60,000 nucleotides of DNA from Cryptomeria japonica (taxonomy: Eukaryota; Streptophyta; Pinopsida; Cupressales; Cupressaceae): NCBI RefSeq assembly GCF_030272615.1, contig NC_081413.1, forward strand, positions 102,324,239 through 102,384,238. Direction: 5' to 3'. Under the pieces are notes generated by a model, which was given only the letters and a program-made list of their open reading frames with translations, searched no databases and was not told the DNA's origin. Shown here in pieces: positions 12,250 to 21,418 of this stretch. Each line of letters starts with the position of its first letter. Within the stretch, counting starts at the first letter, position 1. A program made the position numbers and the translations under genes.

Positions 12250-12969
12250 CTACACAACATTTCATTATAAGAAATAGATTTTGCAATAAATAACGTAGAT
12301 AAGAGAGATAGACTTTTAGGAAACCTCATGATAAGTCTCTAGAGTTATCATTTCCTAAAATACAACGATTGAGCTAAGAGATTTAAAATTCAAAATTTCA
12401 AAATTTGAAATATGACGATGAATGAATAAAACAATGACAATTAAATCGCCATACCTCGACAAAGAGCTAACACTAGAATGCAAAAACAAGATTTGCCTAG
12501 GCAAAATTGAGGTATAAAGATAATCTTCAATATGATCCCCTCAAATTTGACTTCGCCACCTCTGGAGAGAATGTGATCTTCAATTATCACCTTGGACGTG
12601 GTCTCAAATGGATCTTCAAGTTCGCTCAAATAAATCTCCAAGTCCTTAGCAAATTCGCCTTAGGCGCGGTCTTGGATGGATCTTCAAATTCGCTCTTGGT
12701 GTATCCTCAAGCTCGCACTTGGTGTGGTCTTCGAATTCGCACCACCTTTGATCTTCAATGCAATTCGCACCCCTTCAGACACACTTCGCACGCCTCACAC
12801 CACCTTGGGAATGTCTACGCCACCTTTGGTTTGAAATCGCACCACCTTTGGAATGTCTAAGCGCGCCACCCTTGGATGAATGAAACTCGCACTATATTCG
12901 CCTCTTCTCAATTCGCATGAAGGAAGGTAAAATAATGATGTAGAAATGATAATTTTTACCCCCTTTATA
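12250..12969 (-). promoter_or_regulatory. Internal promoter and 5' UTR intron of the U3 gene, copy A
   Basis: On the minus strand, TATATAAAGG (TATA core at 12962-12969) precedes a possible leader. A donor CGAG/GTATGGCG lies at 12454 and an acceptor GTTGTGTAG/GTATGGCG ends at 12250, giving a 205-bp candidate intron that stops 2 bp before the ATG. The same layout occurs in copies B, C and the diverged short form at 16690-20414. It is predicted only; no transcript evidence is available here. Confidence 0.5.
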
Positions 12970-13303
12970 TAGCGCTTGCATCCTTTACCCCTTAGGCCGA
13001 CTTAATAAAAATAAAATCATTTTTTAAATGATTTGCAATGACATAACAAGGCCGACCTCCATATATGAGCGCTCAAATCGATTTTTTTTTATTAATTAAA
13101 TAATTAATTATTTAATGCCTTGCGTTTTTTAATTTGCAAATTTCGATTTTAAATAAAGGCAAAAATAATTAATAAGTGTTTAACGCCACATTAAATGCCA
13201 AATAAAAGATGGATTTTCAATTTTTTAAATTAATTTAGCATTTAAAGAAAATTTGAATTGTTTTATTTGGCGCCAAAAATATGAAAATAAAGGGACGTAC
13301 CTC

Positions 13304-15232
13304 ATCGCTCTGGTCCCTTGAAGAGGGACAGGAGCGATCCATGATTTTGGTCTAGATTCTTGCATTTTCAACGTTCGACTCCTCCATTTTCATGTCCCAA
13401 ATCGATCATTTGGTGGTCCTTCGAATTTGATTGCCTTTCTTGTGCGAGCAAATGCATCTTATGACCATTATCGCCCTGGTCCCTTGGAGAGGGACAGGAG
13501 CGATCCTAAGTTTCTTGCTTGAAATTCTCCATTTTGGTGCGATCCTTTCCTTGTATCATCTTCCAAACGTCATTTAGAACCTTGCGCGTCCTTGTCTTAA
13601 CGTGATTTTCAAAAAATATCATGTGTTCTATCTAACATCGCCCTTGTCCCTTGGAGAGGGACAGGAGCGATCTCCATGTCTCCACGTTCACCTTGTATCT
13701 TTGACCTTCGAAATATCAATGCTTGTGTTCTTTTGCGCTTATTCCCATTTGCTTTCGTTATGTGTTTGGACGTATTAAAGGGACCATCGCCCTTGTCCCT
13801 TGGAGAGGGACAGGAGCGATCTATGATTTCTCCTTGATCTTGGCGACTTTTAAACTTCGCTCTCCTTTGCAATGTCCTTCAAACGTCGTCCTTTGCACTT
13901 CCTAACCTCGCTTCGCCTTGACCTTTGAAGGAACGTGAGTGTTTTGATAGTATCGCCTTGGTCCTTGTCCAAAGGACAGGAGCGATGTGGGGCCTTTACA
14001 CCATTTGGCGATGTTTGGACGTTCAAAACTCTTGTTTATCACCTTGTTGTCATACCATGGACCCTCCAGAACATTGCAATATATTGTCCTTACGTGAATT
14101 TTGCATGAAATGATCAATACATCTAATATCGCTCTGGTCCCTTCCTGAGGGACAGGAGCGAAGTTCATCATTATGTGCTTGTTCTTGTTTTTACCAACTT
14201 GCAATTATCTTCATTGCGTGGAATGATGTCCCTTCGACCCTCTTGGTTGCTCGAAACTTATTTGCCTTTTGAAATGTACGCCATTATGTAGATATCGCCC
14301 TGGTCCCTTCCCAAGGGACAGGAGCGATCTGGGTCTTAGAGCGCAAATCCTTCCATGTGATGACCTTTGCAACCTTGCGCTTGATGGAAATGCCTTGAAA
14401 TGTCTTTGCCACCTTTCGTCCTGACTTGGATCGGCCTTGAACCTTGGAGGGACGACCTTGAACTTTGGAGGGACGTATCATCACCATTGTATTGCCCTGG
14501 TCCCTTGGAGAGGGACAGGAGCGATCCTTCCCTTGTGGCTTTCATCTCACTTTGCCATGCTCTAAGTTTATATTCAACGAATTCGTCCTTCTCCACTCTA
14601 TCCGCCCATGCCTTTACATTGTTTGTAATTTTGCAAAAAAGACAATTATATCAAAAATCGCTCTGGTCCCTTCCTGAGGGACAGGAGCGAACTAGGCATT
14701 TAACACTGGTATGGACGTCCCAAAAATCTTCAATTTATATTCAACGCGCTCATCTCATGTTTTCCTTTGTTTTTGAACGTAAACTTGCCTTGACCCTTGT
14801 CTGGATTTTGCAAAATGAAGGAAATCGCTCTGGTCCCTGGGGGAGGGACGAGAGCTACAAGGTACCTCGCCCTGGTCCCTTGGAGAGGGACAGGAGCGAT
14901 TTAGTCAATATAGGTCATTTTCCTTCGTTTTTGCATCTCAAATTATATTCATTTGGCAAAGTATCTTCCTTCGGACGTTCTCAAATCATCAAGTTATCAA
15001 AATCTTGCAAGGACAAGGTGAAATTTGAATTGTAGCTCCGGTCCTTCACTGAGGGACAGGAGCGATTTTCCTCCTGGAGGCATTTCTGTGCTCACGAAAA
15101 TCTTCAATTTATATTCAATGGAAAGATCTTGTCGTTCTCTATCACTTCAAACGTAAAATTTGTCTGGACTTTGCAAGGACAATGAGATATTTGAAAATGA
15201 GCTCCCGTCCTACACTGAGGGACAGGAGCGAT
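13304..15232 (-). repeat. Hairpin array A, 13 units, 166-bp period
   Basis: The + strand core is ATCGCYCTGGTCCCT, a short loop, then AGGGACAGGAGCGAT: two 15-base arms that pair at 12-13 positions. Unit starts are 13304, 13470, 13637, 13786, 13952, 14128, 14294, 14491, 14657, 14824, 14867, 15033 and 15200. Most steps are 166-167 bp, with 149, 176, 197 and one 43-bp doublet. Spacers are diverged copies of each other (CTTCAAACG and TTATATTCAACG words). The unit at 13952 changes both arms together (GTCCTT with AAGGAC). Long frames across it, such as 14400-15035, only translate the repeat. Confidence 0.88.
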
Positions 15233-15630
15233 TTTGCTCCTACAGGCCAAAATAACAAGATTTTTCACATTTTAACACTTCACGAGGCGAAAACAAATCA
15301 ATTCCAATGCTCAGGATCAAAATTCAAAAAAGTCAAAATTTGGTCAAAATATTCAATCAGACAAAAATTCACATTGACGGTCAACACTTAGACAAATTTA
15401 AGCTCTGTATGAACATTCTAATTGAAAATTAGACCATTTTGGCGAAATCATTGCATTCAAAATTTGCATTCTAGAAAAGAAGCTAAAAAGCTCTCAAAAA
15501 CGACTGGGTTATGGCTTGAAAAGGCAAAATTTAACACCCTAAGGCTTGGCCCTAAATCCAGACAACCAACTAACTAACAAAACCCTAAAAACGAAAGCGA
15601 AAACAAGCGAAAAACGAGCAAAAAAAAGGG

Positions 15631-15675
15631 GGGTCCCCATTTGCGATGGGGTGATGTTGTGAAATGGTCACAACA
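15631..15675 (-). repeat. LTR 5' terminal hairpin pair
   Basis: Read on the minus strand, the first bases of the LTR form TGTGA...TCACA at positions 4-18. A second hairpin, CCCCAT...ATGGGG, follows within 45 bp. The pair is present, with changed loops, at the 5' end of all eight LTRs of the main family, including copies whose U3 is otherwise unrelated. One hairpin each is conserved at about 104-145, 6320-6365, 20370-20414, 21037-21080, 41168-41212, 47455-47499 and 59790-59836. Confidence 0.75.
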
Positions 15676-16510
15676 GGTCCCTTCCTTCCAGCCAAGAAGA
15701 AGAAAACTTTTCCTTTATTAGGCAATTAGTAATTAGAATTATTGATTAATATGTAATGAATTGTTGCCCTAGTCGGCCTGCCCTGATGGCTGAAGGGAAG
15801 GGACCCTCCCAAGAAGGGCCCTGACCTGAAGACGAAGCGCAGGAGCTTGTCCGTCCCTTCCAGCCAGTCAAGAGAGAAAAACTTGTCCCTTGTCCCTTCC
15901 TTCCAGCCAATAAAAAGAACTCGTCCCTTTTCCTTTTCCTTTTCCTTTCCTATCCTATCCAGCCAATAAAAACAACTTGTCTCTTTTCCGGCTGGGGTAG
16001 GTGTCCTTCGGCCCTTCCAGCCAAGAAAGAAAACTTGTCTCTCGTCCCTCGTCCCTTCGGCCAACAAGAATAAGAAAGAACAACTTGCCCCTCGTCCCTT
16101 CCAGCCAAGAAAGAAAACTTGTTCCTCGTCCCTCGTCCCTCGTCCCTTCCTTCCAGCCAATAAAAAGAACTTGCCCCTTTTCCTTCCTATTAGCCAATGA
16201 TAATTCTCCTTTTTGTCGATGTTTTCCCTGACCTGATGGCTGAAGGTAAGGGACCCTCCCAAGAGGGACCCTTACCTTAAGACAAAGGGCAGGATAGACA
16301 CTTGTACCAGCCAAGAAAGAAAGAACAACTTGTCGTCCCTTGTCCCTTCCAGCCAGCCAAGAAAAAGAGAACTTGCCCCTCGTCCCTTGTCTCTTGTTTG
16401 TGTCCCTTGCCCTTTAGTAGGCAATTCTAATTAGGATATTTATATGTAATTAATTGTTGTCCCTTGTTCTTGCCTCTCGTCCCTTTGTCCTTTCCAGCCA
16501 ATAAGAAAGA
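15676..16510. repeat. CGTCCCTTCCAGCCAAGAAA minisatellite
   Basis: Pyrimidine-rich words CTTGTCCCT, CGTCCCTTCCAGCCAA and RAGAAAGAAAACTTG repeat about a dozen times with variable spacing. A larger repeat is visible too: TAGGCAATT...TATGTAATKAATTGTTG occurs at about 15718 and 16417, and CTGATGGCTGAAGG occurs at about 15782 and 16233. Open frames here (for example 15726-16262) are translations of the repeat. It is flanking DNA between two LTR insertions. Confidence 0.75.
16243..16278. repeat. 36-bp hairpin in the minisatellite
   Basis: Perfect 10-bp arms AAGGTAAGGG and CCCTTACCTT enclose an inner 5-bp stem CCCTC/GAGGG with loop CCAA. A weaker version of the same structure lies near 15793-15834. 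Confidence 0.65.
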
Positions 16511-16584
16511 AAGACCATTTGTGCAAATTTTAGTGGGCTGGTTTACATCTTTGTGTCATGTTTATGGCTTGCTTCACCCATCTA

Positions 16585-16689
16585 GTGTTTGTTTTAGTAG
16601 GCTTTTTGGTCTTTGAGTTGGGGCCCCTTACTAGATCCCTAGAATTCGTTTTTGTTTTACTAGGCTTTTGGGTCTTTGAGTTGGGGCCC
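16585..16689. repeat. Two direct repeats ending in GGGGCCC
   Basis: TTTGTTTTAGTAGGC...TTTGAGTTGGGGCCCC is followed about 60 bp later by a near copy. The LTR at 16690 inserted at the GGCCC of the second copy, so the first copy shows the unoccupied target, GGGGCCCCTTACTAGATCC. Confidence 0.7.
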
Positions 16690-17557
16690 TGTTGATGTGT
16701 ATTTTGTACACAATCAAACACAGAATAAAATACCCAAGGGTACCTTATCCTCTCTTGAATAAAGCCTCTGATTGCTGAAGATATCGCGGAAAAGGATCAA
16801 TCAGGATGACTCCAAGGTTCTTGTATGTAGGGTCTCTACGTGTGGATAAGCTCTTTGTGGTATGATGTGATTTGCTGGAATCACAAGGGGACTTACATTT
16901 GATGATTGAACGTCTGATCTGCTTTGAATATTGCTGGAACACAGGCTCTTACTAGCTTAGATTTGAAAAAAGAAAAAAAGATGAGGGCGAGGAAAGGATC
17001 TAATCCTAATACTAAGGAATGTAGGAGCAATGATTGATCTTTGATGAAATTCTAACTAGGTCTTGTTTTGACATCGCAGGACCATCTCCACAAGGCTAGT
17101 GCGATCTTCGAAGGAAAGCTTTATGATGTTCAAATCATCACTACAGGCATAGACACCATCAGGTTGATGCATATCAATGAAGAAGCGACAATTGAAGTTA
17201 AGCTTAAGCTGAATGATTCCAGTTGACTACGCAAGGCAAGTCTGCAATCAACAAACTGCTAGTAGTATGGATATACGAATTCCACCATCAATCAAGCACA
17301 TTTCTTCCATTCATCTAATAACATGAAATCAAATATGAGAAGTATAAAGACCATGCAAATTGTCGAATCGACCCATAAATTTCACCATTTCTTCAATGAA
17401 GTCACAAGTCTCTTACAACAACATCTTGGCAACAATCTTTGCCTTCTCTCTCTACTCTACTCTAATTGCTATTCTATCAACTATATTCTAACTCTTCCAA
17501 CTATCTTCTAACTCTCTAACTATTGCTAATTGCCTTTACAAAATGAAATGCCAGGGC

Positions 17558-17646
17558 TTATATAGTGCCCACAATACAATTCGATGGCTAAGATCAATTT
17601 GAGATCAATGGCCAGGATTCAATAATAAAAACCCTAATTAGGGTTT
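17558..17646 (-). promoter_or_regulatory. LTR promoter: TATA box and palindromic telobox
   Basis: Minus-strand TATATAA at 17558-17564 lies 868 bp from the LTR 3' end. AAACCCTAATTAGGGTTT is at 17629-17646, about 65 bp upstream. Spacing and order match the other LTRs. Confidence 0.65.
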
Positions 17647-17955
17647 GTTACAACCACTACATAACATTTAATGCTTGACCAATGATAAAATTGTATTGCT
17701 TGGACACATGTCCTCTCTGGAAAATTCCACCAATGAATAGCCGGGGTAGGTACATTGAAGTTTGTGCCACCTTCCATGAGTTAGGTACATTGAATCTGGA
17801 CATGCTGAGGTGGACCACACTGATTGGAGAAGTGATGACTGGGATGCCACCTCATCTGACACTTGTAACTTGGTAGATATTCAACTTGATGTTGTTGAGA
17901 AGCTATCTTTAATTAATTCATCTGGTATTATCTGCTTCTTCAACGAACCCTTGTT

Positions 17956-18219
17956 CTAACTTCTTGTGTCCTTGATGTGCAGGATGATTGATGTACCTCG
18001 CCGGAATACTGGATTAGAAGAGGTCGCCCTTATCTTGATGATGCTGGATCGAAGAAGGTTGCCCTTGATGACGTTAGTCCAAAGAAGGCCGTCCTTGTCG
18101 ATGCTAGGCTGGATCGAAGAAGGTTGTCCTTGTCCTTGCTTGATCGTCCTTGATCTGGCTTGAATTTCCCTGAGGAGAGTCTTCCGACTTGTGGATCTTT
18201 CGAGCTTGGGAGTCGCCAT
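17956..18219 (-). pseudogene. N-terminal remnant of the U3 gene
   Basis: From ATG at 18219 the first codons read MATPKLERSTSRK, clearly related to MATPKAGASTSR of copies A-C; the reading soon becomes unrelated and stops after 87 codons. The upstream in-frame TTGAAATGTTGTGTAGGT corresponds to the MKCCVG extension of the long forms but lacks an ATG. This supports ATGGCG as the true start. The rest of the roughly 3.2-kb frame was deleted here or had not yet been acquired. Confidence 0.65.
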
Positions 18220-18227
18220 CTTGATAC

Positions 18228-18708
18228 CTACACAACATTTCAAAATTAGTAATATATCTTGAAATCTAAAAATTAAACTTTAAAAGGAAGATTCAAGATT
18301 TTAATTAGGAAATTTCATGATAAATCTTGAGTTATCATTTCCTAATTTAGGACTTTCAAAGCAAAATTTAAATCTTCAAAAATGGTGCCAAGGTGATTAC
18401 GCCATACCTCCACTTGGGAATTAATTCTAAAAAATGATGTAAAAAAAAGGAGAATTCGCTAGGCAAAGTGTAGATCAAAGCTCTCCCTTGGATAAAATTG
18501 CACCTCCATTAGCTAGCTTCTTCAAGATCTGGAAATTCGCCTTCAAATGTAGCAAGAAATTCGCCTCTCCCATAGCCTTCAATATGAATTTCGCCCTTCT
18601 TAGTCTCCACTCCTGGTAGAAATTCGCTCCTCAAATTGCTCTTCCAAATCGCACTTGAAATGATGAGTGAATGATTTGAATAATAAAAAACATGCCTCAA
18701 ATATATAG
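18228..18708 (-). promoter_or_regulatory. Conserved 5' UTR intron and TATA region
   Basis: Donor GGAG/GTATGGCG at 18407 and acceptor TGTGTAG/GTATC ending at 18228 define a 180-bp candidate intron equivalent to the 204-205-bp ones in the long forms. A TATATAT box (18702-18708) precedes it. Survival of both splice signals in a copy whose other sequence has diverged favours real function in an ancestor. Confidence 0.45.
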
Positions 18709-19049
18709 AGCGCTCACCATTTTATTTCCATGGGCCGACTTGGAAAAATAGGCCAAAAGATAAATAAAAATTAATAAAAGAAGAGGCCGACTTGATAAAA
18801 ACATTAAATAATACCCCAAGCGCTCCAATTTTATTTTATTTTTTTAAAATAATAATAATTAATTTTAAATGCCTTTATAATTAAAAAATTCGATTTTTTT
18901 AGGCTCAAAATTAATTATTAAATACCATGCGCTTTTATTAAATGCCAATTTAATTTTTAAAATATCCTAGAGTTCTAGCGAAATTGGCATTTAATGTAAT
19001 TTGAAGGATATTTGGCGCCCAAGCATGGAAAATAATGGCCATTAACAAG

Positions 19050-20036
19050 ATCGCTCTGGTCCCTTGGTGAGGGACAGGAGCGATTATACCTTTTGGACCT
19101 CACAATTCTTGTTTTTTACGTCCAAGACCTCATTTTTGACGTCCAAGATGGCATTTTTACTTAGAATTTCGAGTTCAATTTATTCGATCTTTGAAATGAG
19201 TGCACTTTAAAGCATTTTCGCCCTGGTCCCTTGGTGAGGGACAGGAGCTATTTTGCAAATCCAAGCTTATCCGTCCTTTGTTAGCCTTCCAAATTATCTT
19301 CAACGGATCGATTGCGTCTTCCTTCACCCACCTCAAACGCGAAACTTGCTTTCCTTTTGCCCAAAACTTGCCTTGAGGGAAAATCGCTCTGGTCCCTTGG
19401 AGAGGGACAGGAGCGCCCTAGCCAGTCACCTTGGTCCCTTGGAGAGGGACAGGGGCGAACTTGTCATTTAGGTTGGTTTTCTCCTTTGTGGCCCACTTAA
19501 ATTATATTCAACGGACAGAGCACACTCCCCTTGGCCTCTTCCAATCGCAAAATTATTTAAGTCTTGTGAGGATAATGCAAATTTGGGATTCAAGCTCCGG
19601 TCCTTCAGTGAGGGACAGGAGCGAATTTTGCTCTCTAGGCCAAATCGTTACAATTTTCATCAAAAAATGTCTTGGCTAAGGAAGATATCATCTTACTTCA
19701 TGCTATGAATAAAAGTTCGAGTCCAAACAAGGTCTAAAAATGTGTATATGAATAAAATCGCTCTGGTCCTTCAGTGAGGGACAGGAGCGAATTTGACCTT
19801 CTAGGCAAAAACTTCATCATTTCATTGTTTTTTATCAAGTCTGGATGCTCTATCACGTTCATTTTGTCCTCCATCATGCCTTTGATGTCTCAATTTGTCC
19901 AAACAAGGTCAGGAATGACTCCACTAAGCTTTTTCGCTCTGGACCCTTGGTGAGGGACATGAGCGATTCGCCTTGGACCCTTGGAGAGGGACAGGAGCGC
20001 TTTTCGCTCTGGACCCTTGGAGAAGGACAGGAGCGA
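19050..20036 (-). repeat. Hairpin array, 9 units
   Basis: Units begin at about 19050, 19217, 19382, 19424, 19591, 19757, 19933, 19967 and 20003. Steps of 165-167 bp, one 42-bp doublet and one 176-bp step repeat the pattern of the other arrays; three units are packed together at the end. Several copies carry GGACCCTT on the left arm, which weakens pairing. Confidence 0.83.
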
Positions 20037-20514
20037 AATTTGACTTTTCGAACTCTCTATCAGGACAATTTTAATGGAATATAACATTTAAGTATAAGTT
20101 ATATTCCATATATACTTTCAGGATGTTTGAGAGTGGTTTCAGACCTCCAGGAGTTATATAGCAAAATCTAGTTTTTGGAGGTTTTTCAGTTTCCAGACTT
20201 AGTCAAATTTCAGGATCAGGACTTTCAGACTTAGCCAAATTTCAGGATCAGGACTTCACTCCAGCTGGACCTGCTATCCTATTGATCTCCCCGACAGCAC
20301 TCAAAATGCAAAGGCCAGCTAACAAAACCCTAAAAGACCTAGAAAACAAACCCTAAAAAGCAAAAAACATGGGTCCCCATTTGCAATGGGGCGATGTGTG
20401 AAAACGTCACAACAGGCCCCTTACTAGATCCATCTTAAAATGAAATGAGAGAGAGGGGAAGGAAGAAAAAAAAAATGCACTATTCCTCCTATAGGCCAAA
20501 TTCCTTCACACCTA

Positions 20515-20955
20515 ACAAAGAGCAATGATAAAAGAATTTGTCGTTCCTCAGGGGTTTGGGGAAGATGTCTGCAAATTCCTTCACACCTAACAAAGAGTGA
20601 TGTTTAAATAATTCGACCTTCTTCGGGTGTTTGGGGAAGATGTCTGCAATCTGATCCAGCAAGCAAACCAAAGGTAATTGACTTGATCATGACTATGTTG
20701 GCAAATGTAGCACATATGGATTTCAATGTATTTGGTGCATTGCAATTGCACTAGCTTGCTTGAAATGTGAATGGTACTTTTGATTTTCACACCAAAGAGT
20801 ACGGGTATTCATCCTGCAGCAACCCAAACTTTGAGGTGAATATTTCAAATCCAAATACATTCCCTGGAAGTATGAATAAAGCCACAATACTCTACTACTC
20901 TGTGCCTGTCAAAGAAGAGAGATCACAGTTTGTTTCTTGTTAAACCAAGTAACAG
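20515..20955 (-). pseudogene. Ty1/copia RNase H remnant
   Basis: Minus-strand text in shifting frames matches the C-terminal RNase H region of copia polyproteins: VTWFNKKQTVISL, then TKYIEIHMCYI (usually TKHIEI.YHYI), then QIADIFPKHPKKVELFKHH and SLLGVKEF. The ADIF.KP...LGV segment is present twice in tandem, about 80 bp apart (near 20510-20570 and 20590-20650). Stops and frameshifts show decay. It is flanking DNA between two solo LTRs; no LTR of its own is visible. Confidence 0.75.
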
Positions 20956-21418
20956 GACTTGAACCAAGCTGGTAAATATGACAAGCAGTGGACTTTTTGT
21001 TGTTGGCATTGCCAACTCAATCAAGGTCTATATACCTGTTGTGACGTTTTCACACATCACCCCATTGCAAATGGGGACCCATGTTTTTTTTTGCTCTTTT
21101 TGCTCGTTTTCGCTTTGCTTTTTAGGGTTTTGGTTTGAATCCAGTTGGTTTTGAGAGCTTTTCGAATTTCCTTTTCTAGAATGCAAATTTTGAATGCAAT
21201 GAATTCGCCAGAATGGTCTAATTTTCAATTGGAATGTTGATGCAGAGCTTAAATTTGTCTAAGTGTTGAAGGTGAAATGTGAATTTTTGTCTGATTGAAT
21301 ATTTTGACCAAATTTTGACCTTTTTGATTTTTGATCCTGGGCATTGGAATTGATTTGTTTTCGCCTTGAGAAGTGTTAAAATGTGAAAAATCATGATATT
21401 TTGGCCTCTAGGAGCAAA

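Larger units (their letters stand above)
7978..15675 (-). mobile_element. Solo LTR, long form A, carrying a U3 gene
   Basis: The unit runs from TGTTGACGTG (7978) to GTCACAACA (15675) and is flanked by GGTCC on both sides (7973-7977, 15676-15680). Read on the minus strand the order is: terminal hairpins, 13-unit hairpin array, AT-rich stretch, internal TATA box, 5' UTR intron, 1072-codon frame with one stop, telobox, LTR TATA box, R-U5. Length is 7698 bp. No PBS, gag, protease, integrase or reverse transcriptase is present, and no second copy of the ends lies nearby, so I read it as a solo LTR of unusual length. Confidence 0.85.
16690..20414 (-). mobile_element. Solo LTR, short form with U3 gene remnant
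   Basis: TGTTGATGTG at 16690 and ACGTCACAACA at 20414 are flanked by GGCCC (16685-16689, 20415-20419). At 3725 bp it is half the size of the long forms. It keeps the 5' UTR intron layout, the gene's ATGGCGACTCCC start and a nine-unit hairpin array, but nearly all of the reading frame is missing. It therefore shares ancestry with the long forms across U3 and is not just similar at the ends. Confidence 0.85.

Noticed and set aside
14400-15035. 211-codon open frame
   Set aside because: It translates the hairpin repeat (GPLERDRS words recur at repeat spacing) and lacks conservation in other arrays.
13304-15232. CRISPR-like array of conserved repeats with spacers
   Set aside because: Repeats are imperfect hairpins in a plant LTR, spacers of about 130 bp are related to each other, and no cas genes exist. 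It is a 166-bp tandem repeat.
7978-15675. DNA transposon with TGTTG/CAACA inverted ends
   Set aside because: No transposase; a 5-bp duplication, TG...CA ends and a promoter about 850 bp from one end fit an LTR better. Not fully excluded.
15726-16262. 178-codon minus-strand open frame
   Set aside because: It is a translation of the CGTCCCTTCCAGCC minisatellite with recurring GWKGR words.
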